This document shows positions 16,940 to 24,470 of a DNA stretch of 64,000 nt, piece after piece. The DNA is from Paraburkholderia phenazinium (GTDB lineage: Bacteria; Pseudomonadota; Gammaproteobacteria; Burkholderiales; Burkholderiaceae). Location of the stretch: contig NZ_FSRM01000002.1 of assembly GCF_900141745.1 (NCBI RefSeq), positions 1,240,001 through 1,304,000 on the forward strand, given 5' to 3'. The notes under the pieces are model-generated. The model did not search any database, was not told where the DNA came from, and worked only from the letters and a program-made list of their open reading frames with translations. The translations under genes and the position numbers were made by a program. The first letter of the stretch is position 1. The number at the start of each line of letters is the position of its first letter.

Positions 16940-18238
16940 CTAAATCGAAGTCTGCGTTTCTGTCTGCGGCGGTTCGAGGGCGATGTCGTTGACTTTCGGC
17001 GCCCATTTACGTTGAAGCAGCACCAGCGTGCTCGTTGCGCCCATCAGCAGGAAGGCGAAGATCGCCATCATCGGCAGTAAATAGCTGCCGCCTAGATGGA
17101 GCAACCAACCTGAAAGGCTGGCCGATACGCCACCTGCGAGGCTGGTGGAAACCTGCTGTAGTCCGGTGTTCAATCCAACCGCTTGCTTGGGGATCAAGGT
17201 CAGCTTGCACAGCGCCAGATTGTTGGCTGTGACAAGGCCAAGCAGCGAAAGCGATAGCACGTTCCAGAACAACGCCATCTCGAGCGACGGCGCATAGGCA
17301 CCGAGCAGCACGGTGGTTCCACCAATAAAGCCGGCAACGATGAACGCTTTACGCACAACGACGGCGTCGTTGCCACGCGCGATAATCCGGTCTGCAGCCC
17401 ATCCCGCTATGGCCGCAACGATCGCGATTCCAGCAAAGCTAAAGAAGGTATAAAGACCCGATCTCTCAAGAGAAAGACCGCGTTGCTCGACCAGATAGGC
17501 TGGCATCCAGGTCATGCAATAGAAAGCGAAATAGCTGTAGCAGAAGTTATTGATCAGTCCGCCCCAGACGACAGGGCTCGCCAGCAGGTTCTTAAGGGGT
17601 ACAGAGGAAGCCCTATGTATTGCTGCCGCAAGTTGCTCCCTGGACGGATAGTCGTTTTTGACCATCAGCAACCATGGCACGAGCCAGACCAGGCCAACGA
17701 GTCCCGTCGCAATGAACATCATCTTCCACGAATACGCGACGATCATCCAGGCCGCGATCGGTGCGCCCAGCGCGGGGCCCATCTTGCCGCCAATCGAAAA
17801 GATGCCTAGTGCGGTGCCTTTTTGGGTTTCTTCGAAGTTGTTGGCCAGATAGCGATAGGTAGCGGGAATCACAACGGATTCGGCCACGCCGATGAGCAGA
17901 CGCATGATGATCAGGGCGGACAGCGTTGTCACGAGGCCAGTGACTGCCGCAGCGATGCACCACAGCGTGAAGCAGATCGTGTAAGGCCATTTCACGCCGT
18001 AGCGGTCGACGAGCCAGCCCATGGGCATCTGGACGAAACCGTAGGACCAGAAGACCGCTGAATTGAGCCAGCCGCGCTCGACGCTCGTCAGTGCAAATTC
18101 TCGAACGAAGCTCTTGTCCGCCAGAGCAGCGGACAGGCTCGTACGGTCGACAAACGAAATCAGCAGTCCGAGCGCGAGGAGCACGACAATGCTCCAGGGA
18201 TTCTCGGCTGCCGGTCGTTTCAATTGATACGTCTCCAT
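16940..18238 (-). CDS. MFS permease, ACS type (paralogue of 7708-8988)
   Basis: A 432-residue permease from ATG 18238 (METYQLKRPAAENPW), with AGAGAG upstream; an in-frame ATG at 18277 lacks a ribosome site. Helix 1 has SFVDRTSLSAALAD, motif A is WLVDRYGVKWPY, and there are long stretches in common with the operon permease, including YLVEQRGLSLERSGL and AGWAADRIIARG. The two probably arose by duplication and may move related aromatic or sugar acids. It is co-directional with and downstream of the Tsx-like channel gene, with 193 bases between them that hold a hairpin. Confidence 0.85.
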   Translation of the reverse strand: METYQLKRPAAENPWSIVVLLALGLLISFVDRTSLSAALADKSFVREFALTSVERGWLNSAVFWSYGFVQMPMGWLVDRYGVKWPYTICFTLWCIAAAVTGLVTTLSALIIMRLLIGVAESVVIPATYRYLANNFEETQKGTALGIFSIGGKMGPALGAPIAAWMIVAYSWKMMFIATGLVGLVWLVPWLLMVKNDYPSREQLAAAIHRASSVPLKNLLASPVVWGGLINNFCYSYFAFYCMTWMPAYLVEQRGLSLERSGLYTFFSFAGIAIVAAIAGWAADRIIARGNDAVVVRKAFIVAGFIGGTTVLLGAYAPSLEMALFWNVLSLSLLGLVTANNLALCKLTLIPKQAVGLNTGLQQVSTSLAGGVSASLSGWLLHLGGSYLLPMMAIFAFLLMGATSTLVLLQRKWAPKVNDIALEPPQTETQTSI

Positions 18239-18378
18239 GAATTCTCTCTTTTCGACCGTGCTCAAAAAAATACACAATCTTATCGGTCGAAGCTGCTCGG
18301 ACTGAGACGCGCCATGCCTGTCAGCATTATTACTCTAAAAGGATAGCAGGCAACATCAAAGCGTTCTCCAGAACGACG

Positions 18379-18407
18379 ATTGGCGACCCGCCTGACGGGT
18401 CGCCAAT
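18379..18407 (-). terminator. Strong hairpin downstream of the Tsx-like gene
   Basis: A perfect 12-bp stem ATTGGCGACCCG / CGGGTCGCCAAT with a 5-base loop, 25 bases beyond the stop of the outer-membrane gene on the minus strand. There is no T-run, so it may act as a partial terminator or an mRNA-stabilising hairpin before the permease gene. Confidence 0.5.
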
Positions 18408-18431
18408 GAGCGCATTCACGAGCACTGCTGA

Positions 18432-19460
18432 CTAGAAATGAACCTCGGCTACAAACATCGGTGCCGACGTTATCGTGCCGACCGTTTCGTTAGTCGGCGA
18501 TCCATACATGTGATACCAGTATTCGTAACCTACACCGGCATAGACCACACGCGGATGACCGGCAAACGAACCCAGATCAGCCAACAGCGAAGCGCGAGCG
18601 AGAAACTCTGTCGTAGTCGGCACGCCGAAGCCGTCCCGGCCTTTTGGCCCGGTCACGCTGGCGAAGCCCTTGAAGACCAAAGGCACAGGCCCCGCCTGAA
18701 ACGGAACGAGCCACGAGCTCTCGATGTGCCACGCGGGGTTGAAATGCACGTCCACGCCCGTGATGCCATTGTGGTTGCTCTCGGTACGAACGCCGGCCGT
18801 GATGTTCCAGAAGCCACGCGGCACGGCGAACTCGATGGTTGGGCCGAACACCAGCATCCGGGCACGTTCGCCATACGCGTCGTTTTTGGTGCCGAACTCG
18901 TAACCGCCGGTGATACCAAAGTCGCGGATGAAGCCGTAACCCATGTAGTGGCCGAGAATCTTGCCGGCGCTCAACTCGACCCGGCCGATGCTATAGATTT
19001 CCTGAGCTCCGCCGTTGGACGGTCCACCGGCTTCCGGGTTGGCGGAGTTCGAGACAAGGTAGTCCACGTTGAATGCGTAACTACCGTACTTGAAACCGCC
19101 GATGGTCGAGAGATAGCCGATGTTCTGCACAACCTTGTCTGGCACACCGGGGTAGTGGAAATCGCTGCCATAACGGTAGCCGACATACGTATCGTTCCAC
19201 GAAACAGGTGGCGCGCCGAACTGTTCCGCCGATTTCAAATCCGGAGCACTGAGAGCCGCTGCACCGTTCTTGTAGGTACCAGGGGCGCGTTGGCTCTGCG
19301 TCTGCTGGTCCTGCGGGTTCTGCTGGGTCGGCTGCGCTTGCGGCGGAGCGGAATCGCTCGGTGCGGTGATAACCTCTTCCGCATGACTCACTCCGCTCAA
19401 ACAGCAGAAGATGGCTGCACCGAGAAGCGGCTTGCGCAAAGCTACGGATAATTTTTGCAT
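18432..19460 (-). CDS. Tsx-like 'outer envelope' beta-barrel protein
   Basis: A 342-residue protein from ATG 19460, with AAGGAGAC directly upstream; an ATG 12 bases earlier is rejected because the ribosome site lies inside it. A Sec signal ends at SHA-EE. A Gln/Pro-rich segment (about residues 32-65) follows, then a barrel with alternating aromatic strands: DTYVGYRYGSDF, GGFKYGSYAFNVDYLVS, FGTKNDAYGERARMLVFGP, a final FVAEVHF and a terminal Phe. This fits the nucleoside-channel-like outer envelope proteins of Burkholderia. It probably admits small solutes across the outer membrane. Its promoter element (copy D) faces that of the porin, and the predicted leader is about 300 bases. Confidence 0.75.
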   Translation of the reverse strand: MQKLSVALRKPLLGAAIFCCLSGVSHAEEVITAPSDSAPPQAQPTQQNPQDQQTQSQRAPGTYKNGAAALSAPDLKSAEQFGAPPVSWNDTYVGYRYGSDFHYPGVPDKVVQNIGYLSTIGGFKYGSYAFNVDYLVSNSANPEAGGPSNGGAQEIYSIGRVELSAGKILGHYMGYGFIRDFGITGGYEFGTKNDAYGERARMLVFGPTIEFAVPRGFWNITAGVRTESNHNGITGVDVHFNPAWHIESSWLVPFQAGPVPLVFKGFASVTGPKGRDGFGVPTTTEFLARASLLADLGSFAGHPRVVYAGVGYEYWYHMYGSPTNETVGTITSAPMFVAEVHF

Positions 19461-19762
19461 GTCTCCTTCCATATGGTTTTTTATCGGCTCTGCTGCTGTT
19501 TAGTCTTCTTGGAGACGAACAGAGAGGCAGATGCTCGGGGCGAAATTGTCAAAAGCCGTTCGACGTACGATTGCTACGAGAAGCTAAGGCAATAGCAGGG
19601 CTTGGCGCGGTGCGCCAGATTGAAGTGGTTGTGCGTGTCTCCGTCCAGATTGGATCAGTGTTGATATGGGCGGCGTGGTCGTTTTTCGACTCTCAATCGC
19701 GCCGCACGGCCGGCAACTCGCTGGGTAATCCAACACAGAAAATTCTTGTTGCGGTGATGAGG

Positions 19763-19821
19763 ATAGTATTTGAAGGTCGAGCGCGTGCCTCTACACAAAA
19801 ACTAGATTCGCTTGCATTTTT
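19763..19821 (-). promoter_or_regulatory. Shared regulon element, copy D, with promoter
   Basis: On the minus strand ATGCAAGCGAATCTAG is followed by TTTTTGTGTAG and then AGGCACGC, matching copies A-C with one inserted base. The -10-like hexamer TACTAT lies at 19768-19763. It points towards the Tsx-like gene, whose start is about 300 bases away. It is back to back with copy B, about 135 bases off. Confidence 0.6.
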
Positions 19822-19956
19822 TGTTGCAGCGGTCGTGGCGCGATGAGATGGATCGGTTCGAACCATATCTCACCACTCAGACGTGCAGCACGTTGTTCCC
19901 ACTACCTCCACGTCATCGCGGAAACGGAACGTTCCGCCTTCATCCGCCAATCGACG

Positions 19957-20015
19957 AAAAATGCCAGTGAATCTAGTTTTTGTGTAGGGACGCACGGCCG
20001 GGCATCCAATACTCT
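19957..20015 (+). promoter_or_regulatory. Shared regulon element, copy B, with promoter
   Basis: ATGCCAGTGAATCTAG is followed by TTTTTGTGTAGGGACGC (element 19957-19993), with the -10-like TACTCT at 20010-20015. The spacing from AGGGAC to TACTCT is 18 bases, the same as in copies A and C. It points towards the porin gene at 20302, giving a predicted 5' leader of about 280 bases. Confidence 0.65.
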
Positions 20016-20077
20016 TATTTCTCATCAAGGGCGTTCGGCCCAAGCAGTCCAATTCAAAAAGAGCAACGGAGACTTTC

Positions 20078-20186
20078 ATGGGACGGAGCATCGCTCTTGT
20101 CTTTTCGGCGCGATGAATGCCGCCGCCAGATTCGCTCGTCTTACCCTCTCGTATCGCCTGGCACATGGTGGCCCGAAGTGCCAGGC
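20078..20186 (+). promoter_or_regulatory. Possible leader ORF and hairpin in the porin 5' region
   Basis: Between promoter B and the porin start lies a 12-codon ORF (MGRSIALVFSAR, 20078-20116) with GGAG 6 bases before its ATG. It is followed by a perfect 9-bp hairpin, GCCTGGCAC / GTGCCAGGC (20156-20164 and 20178-20186). This layout resembles a translated leader with a downstream RNA structure. It is weak evidence on its own. Confidence 0.3.
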
Positions 20187-20301
20187 TTATCGGCGCTTTG
20201 AGCGCGTTTCGCTGCACGGTATGTGGTTGGAGGAATCTGCCAATTTTTAAAAATTAGGCATACGAAGTACATAAATAACTAGACGTTAAATCGGAGACTG
20301 C

Positions 20302-21330
20302 ATGAAAAAGCTGAGAGTTTTTGTGTCTGGCGCGGTATCGGCATGTGTTTTCAATGCCGCATACGCCCAGTCGTCAGTCACGCTCTACGGCGTGATCGAT
20401 AACGGTGTGGAATATCAGAACCCAGGCTCTGCCCCTGCGACGATCCGCGCCATATCCGGCGGGCTGTTTGCAAGCCGATACGGCTTGAAGGGCAGCGAGG
20501 ACATCGGCGGCGGTCTTCACGTCAACTTTCAGTTGGAGCAAGGCTTCTCGGGCGCGACCGGCGCGGCGTCGAACGCCGCGGATGCCTTTAATCGTCAGGC
20601 TTGGGTGGGCCTGTCCGGGAGCTTTGGTGAGGCGCGCTTTGGGTTGCAAAATACGCCCCAATACATATTCATGAACCCCGAACTCGACCCTATGGCAGTG
20701 ATGAGCATCGGGTCCCCAATGAACAATTTCAACAGCCTGACCATCCGGGTCAATAACGCGATTTCCTATTTCACCCCCACGGTATACGGCCTCACCGCGC
20801 AATTTATGGTCGCGATGCGCGATCAAACGACCAGACCGAGTGACGGATTGCAGTTCTACAACGCGGCAGTCCGCTATGTAAACGGGCCGTTTCGCGCGGC
20901 GGCCGGCTATGAGCAGGCGGCCAATGCAACCGGGACGTCTATCCTGAAGGTGTTTAACGCAGGGGCTTCGCTCGGCGTGGGCGCTGCCCGGTTTTATCTG
21001 GCCTACCACACGGAGCGCCAGACCGACGACAGCGAGAAGCGTGACGTCTATGAGGCATCGAGTTCGTACTCGTTCAGTAGCGCTGACCAGCTGTCGCTGA
21101 TGTACGGCTATGCGCATGACAGAACAGGGCAGGGGAACAACGCGCAGCAGGTTGGTTTGACCTATGAGTACTTCCTGTCGAAGGCCACCACCCTCTACGC
21201 GGCCACCGGTTTCATTCAGAACCGAAACGAAGCGGACTTTACCCTCAACGGTACTTCGTATGCAGGCGTCACTGTCGCGCCGGGTTCCAACACGCGCGGC
21301 GTAACGCTTGGAATGGTGCATTCGTTCTGA
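20302..21330 (+). CDS. Gram-negative porin (OmpC-like, Burkholderia type)
   Basis: A 342-residue porin with GGAG before ATG 20302. The signal peptide ends AYA-QSSVTLYG, the hallmark of Burkholderiales trimeric porins. Further landmarks are SRYGLKGSEDIGGGL, FNRQAWVGLSG and GEARFGLQNTPQ early in the barrel and a C-terminal GVTLGMVHSF with terminal Phe, as needed for BAM assembly. It sits in the outer membrane and should admit small hydrophilic solutes. Sharing of the regulatory element with the ring-cleavage operon suggests it is induced with the pathway rather than being a housekeeping porin. Confidence 0.92.
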   Translation: MKKLRVFVSGAVSACVFNAAYAQSSVTLYGVIDNGVEYQNPGSAPATIRAISGGLFASRYGLKGSEDIGGGLHVNFQLEQGFSGATGAASNAADAFNRQAWVGLSGSFGEARFGLQNTPQYIFMNPELDPMAVMSIGSPMNNFNSLTIRVNNAISYFTPTVYGLTAQFMVAMRDQTTRPSDGLQFYNAAVRYVNGPFRAAAGYEQAANATGTSILKVFNAGASLGVGAARFYLAYHTERQTDDSEKRDVYEASSSYSFSSADQLSLMYGYAHDRTGQGNNAQQVGLTYEYFLSKATTLYAATGFIQNRNEADFTLNGTSYAGVTVAPGSNTRGVTLGMVHSF

Positions 21331-21901
21331 GTACGCGGCGCCCGCGTCTCGAGACCGGCGCCGCCCGTGGGGGTAAGTCGCAAGTTACCCCTTCGGAAAT
21401 CTATGGAAAAATATGCCCTGTTTCCGCGATCTTGCGAGACGGTTAAGATTGCGTGCTGCACGGGGCGATTCCAGCGACGAGATACGCTGAAAACAGCGGA
21501 TATTCGAGCTCGGCAGAAGATCTTCAAGACCTTCGGCGGCAGGATGGCCATTGGTAAATACCCTCCTGTAACTGCCGCAGATTCGACGAGCGGTTGGCTT
21601 GAAGTCAGGTTGGAATCCGTTCTCAACGTCAGTGAACGAACGTAGAGGCGGTTTCATAAATTCCCCGGGACTGTTAGCATTTCTGCAATCGCGATCGGCG
21701 CGAACCGTCATGGTGTCGTGCAACTTCGGCCCGCGCTCGGTGCGCCACTGTGTCGTGTGCGCTTCGAAGCCGATCGCTTCAAGAGCCAAGGTGCTCTACG
21801 CCGGTATATGGCCTGCGCGGAATTCGCGTCAGAAATCTTCCGCGTGAGGCTGGAATTTCAAGGACGGCCGTACGCATCGATACGGCCGCCAAGGAGACGT
21901 T
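21331..21901. other. Gap between porin and AraC gene
   Basis: About 570 bases. It holds a 7-bp hairpin, GGGGTAA / TTACCCC (21370-21391), without a T-run, and just before the AraC start an 8-bp inverted repeat, CGGCCGTA / TACGGCCG (21865-21888), that ends 3 bases before the ribosome site. Short open frames here have no convincing starts. The promoter of the AraC gene must lie here, but I cannot pick it with confidence. Confidence 0.45.
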
Positions 21902-22846
21902 ATGACATACAGTACCGTGGCAAAGTACCCGCCCAAATCTGTCCCCAAAGCGAAGCAGACAACCGTTCCGAAAGTCCGCCTGTACGTTGAGCGCCCTGAA
22001 AAAGAGAACTGGTTTGTTCACGTTGGACATGTCACCGACAGGGGCCGCTGGAAAACGGAGCCCCACGCGCATCCCGCTTATGGTCAGGTGATATTCGTTC
22101 GTAGCGGCCGCGGCGTCATGAATCTCGAGGGAAGCAGCGTGCCGTTCGAGGGCCCATGTGCCTTGCTATTGCCTACTGAATGCGTTCACGGTCTCGACTA
22201 TGAAATCGATGTGGACAGATGGGTCGTGACAATCGAGGTGGCATATCTGACCCAGGTTAACGCCAAACTTCAGGAGTTCATCTCGCTCTGGGCGGCGCCC
22301 CGGATGATCCCGCTCTCCTATTCGGCCGAGGCGGGAATCGAGTTCTGCAACCTGATCAAGAGCCTCAAGCACGAGGTCGAGTCGGACGCGGTTGGTCATG
22401 TGGTGGGCACAGAAGCATTGCTGACGAGTCTTCTGCTCATGCTGGTACGCGAAACACGCCTGGAAGAAACCGGCAACGAAAGTGCAACACGCAACGATGT
22501 CCGCCAGGTCGACCGGTTCCGCAAACTGATTGACGAACATTTCCGCGAGAACCTGCAACTGCAAGACTACGCATCAATGATGGCCGTGTCCCTAGTGCAA
22601 TTGCGTGCAGCATGTGCCTCCGCTACTGAGCAAAGTCCTACGAAAATGATCCACGCGCGCATTATTACCGAGGCAAAGCGTAACCTCATTTTCGGAGACA
22701 TGTCGGTGGAGCAGATCGCCTTTGGGCTTGGCTTCGCGGACGCCGCGTACTTTACGCGTTTCTTCCGGCGGGAAGTCGGACAAGCGCCGAGCCAGTTTCG
22801 CGTCGCTGCCCGGCAGCAGCCTCATCGCAAGGTCGTTTCGCAGTAA
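21902..22846 (+). CDS. AraC-family transcriptional regulator with cupin sensor domain
   Basis: A 314-residue protein with AAGGAG 6 bases before ATG 21902. Residues from about 35-130 form a cupin-like AraC_binding domain (TEPHAHPAYGQVIFVRSGRGVMNLEG). The C-terminal AraC DNA-binding region spans about 205-300, with two helix-turn-helix units: LQDYASMMAVSLVQLRAAC and the family signature VEQIAFGLGFADAAYFTRFFRREVG. It lies between two of the shared elements (B and C) and is the nearest regulator to three of the four copies, so it is the prime candidate to bind them. The inverted repeat over its leader hints at autoregulation. Confidence 0.9.
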   Translation: MTYSTVAKYPPKSVPKAKQTTVPKVRLYVERPEKENWFVHVGHVTDRGRWKTEPHAHPAYGQVIFVRSGRGVMNLEGSSVPFEGPCALLLPTECVHGLDYEIDVDRWVVTIEVAYLTQVNAKLQEFISLWAAPRMIPLSYSAEAGIEFCNLIKSLKHEVESDAVGHVVGTEALLTSLLLMLVRETRLEETGNESATRNDVRQVDRFRKLIDEHFRENLQLQDYASMMAVSLVQLRAACASATEQSPTKMIHARIITEAKRNLIFGDMSVEQIAFGLGFADAAYFTRFFRREVGQAPSQFRVAARQQPHRKVVSQ

Positions 22847-23009
22847 GCGAACTCATGGTGCCGTTGGAGCGTCTATGACGCCAGCACCGGACCCCCTTTT
22901 TTGCCAGCGGTCGAGTCGACTCGCTTGCCCGGGTCGCCTGCCGCGGCGATTCGTTTCCATTCCGCGCGACCCCATCGTCTCAAGCCCACGTTGTAGCTGA
23001 GCACATCAA

Positions 23010-23068
23010 AAAAGTGCAAGTGAATCGGACTTTTGTGCAGGGACGCGGGCTTGCGAATCCGATACTCT
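23010..23068 (+). promoter_or_regulatory. Shared regulon element, copy C, with promoter
   Basis: GTGCAAGTGAATCGGAC is followed by TTTTGTGCAGGGACGC (element 23010-23046), with -10-like TACTCT at 23063-23068, keeping the 18-base spacing after AGGGAC. It is 86 bases upstream of the lactonase-like gene. The rest of the 307-base gap between the AraC and lactonase genes shows nothing else. Confidence 0.65.
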
Positions 23069-23153
23069 TGACCGGCACGGTCACCGCATCGACGATCTCG
23101 AGACCGATGATTGACCGTTTGCGTGCTTTGAACGAATTTTAAAAAAACACACT

Positions 23154-24332
23154 ATGAGACAGCCTCTCCCGAGAAACAGGCTGACGCGGTACGGAGCTGC
23201 CGCGATGCTTGTTTCGCTTGCGTCAATCGCAGGAACATACAGCACGCCTAACAATGCTGCCACGTTACCGGACAGTGCACAGACAGAACTCGTCTACGTG
23301 GGCACGCAGAAGAGCCAGATCGACGCGCTAAGCCTCGACACGGCCACCGGCAAGCTGACGGCAATCGGCCCGGTTGCGGAAGGACCTAAATCGACATGGG
23401 TCGCTGTACATCCCCATCTGCCGATTCTCTACGCAGTAGATGACGACAACGCCAGGGAAGGAAGCATCACCGCATACGCGGTGGATCGCGGGACGGGTGC
23501 GCTCACGAAGATGAACGCTGTTCTCACGGGGGGCAACGGAAGCACGTATCTGGGGTGGGACGCACCCTCGATGACCTTGTTCTCCGCCAATTACGCAAGC
23601 GGTTCCGTATCCAGCGTCTCCGTCAACCCCGACGGAAGCCTGGGCTCACTCGTGTCGACGATCAAGGAAACGGGTTCCGGGCCGAATCGTCGACAGGCGA
23701 GCGCGCATGCGCATAGCGCTGCAGTCGATCCGTCAGGTCGATATGCGCTCATCCCCGATCTGGGTGCCGATCGTGTGTTCGTTTACGGCTTTGACCGCGC
23801 AACTCATACTTTGTCGCCAGGTGACGAGTCCAACTCACGTGCCTTCGTCGTTCCACCTGGCAGCGGCCCCCGTCACATCGCTTTCGGTATGAGCGGCGAG
23901 TTTGTCTATCTGCTGACCGAACTGAGCGCGAATCTCATGGTGCTGCGCTGGGACGCATCGCAAGGACACCTGATGTTAGTGCAATCGGTGCCGACAACCA
24001 GCCCGGAATTCCAAGGGGCGAAGAGCGGAGCCGAGCTTGCGATCAGCGGTGACGGGCGTTTCGTCTATGTGGAGAACCGCGGTGAAAATGCGCTGGTTGT
24101 TTATAGCGTCAACCCTGAATCGGGCGAGCTTTCGCTTGTTCAGCGCACGTCAGCAGGCGGTGAGAAACCATGGGGATTTGGAATCGATCCGTCGGGAAAG
24201 TGGCTGCTAGTTGCCAACCAGCAGAGCGGCACAGTCAATGCGTTCAATATTGACCCTGTGTCTGGCATGGTTTCGAACACCGGGCAATCGGTTGACGAGC
24301 CGACTCCGGTCAGTGTTGCCTTCGTGAAATAA
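23154..24332 (+). CDS. Exported lactonase-family seven-bladed beta-propeller
   Basis: A 392-residue protein. Residues 1-37 look like a Sec signal (RLTRYGAAAMLVSLASIAG). The mature part has the 6-phosphogluconolactonase/carboxymuconate-lactonizing propeller pattern: LVYVGTQKSQIDALSLD, AHAHSAAVDPSGRYALIPD, DRVFVYGFD, GPRHIAFG and AELAISGDGRFVYVENRGENALVVY. Cytoplasmic Pgl acts on 6-phosphogluconolactone; an exported member more likely acts on a lactone taken up or formed outside the cytoplasm. The ribosome site is poor. It is controlled by element C and so probably belongs to the aromatic regulon. It ends facing the TonB-dependent receptor gene. Confidence 0.8.
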   Translation: MRQPLPRNRLTRYGAAAMLVSLASIAGTYSTPNNAATLPDSAQTELVYVGTQKSQIDALSLDTATGKLTAIGPVAEGPKSTWVAVHPHLPILYAVDDDNAREGSITAYAVDRGTGALTKMNAVLTGGNGSTYLGWDAPSMTLFSANYASGSVSSVSVNPDGSLGSLVSTIKETGSGPNRRQASAHAHSAAVDPSGRYALIPDLGADRVFVYGFDRATHTLSPGDESNSRAFVVPPGSGPRHIAFGMSGEFVYLLTELSANLMVLRWDASQGHLMLVQSVPTTSPEFQGAKSGAELAISGDGRFVYVENRGENALVVYSVNPESGELSLVQRTSAGGEKPWGFGIDPSGKWLLVANQQSGTVNAFNIDPVSGMVSNTGQSVDEPTPVSVAFVK

Positions 24333-24380
24333 GGTACTACATCGCGTCGCCCCTGCACGCTTTTCGCTGTGAAGAAAAAG

Positions 24381-24429
24381 ACGGCCGCTCCGGAGACGAA
24401 GGAGGGGATCCGGAGTCCGGAGCGGCCGT
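24381..24429 (-). terminator. Long-stem terminator of the TonB-receptor gene
   Basis: A perfect 14-bp stem, ACGGCCGCTCCGGA / TCCGGAGCGGCCGT, with a 21-base loop, lies 41 bases beyond the receptor stop. On the minus strand it is followed by CTTTTTCTTC. It also lies 49 bases after the convergent lactonase gene and may serve both. Confidence 0.7.
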
Positions 24430-24470
24430 GAGAGGAACAGACGACTACTTCAAAGTGAACTTGCTGCGCT

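Noticed and set aside
21370..21391. Hairpin GGGGTAA / TTACCCC after the porin at 20302 as a terminator
   Set aside because: No T-run follows the stem, and the stem is short; recorded only as part of the gap description.
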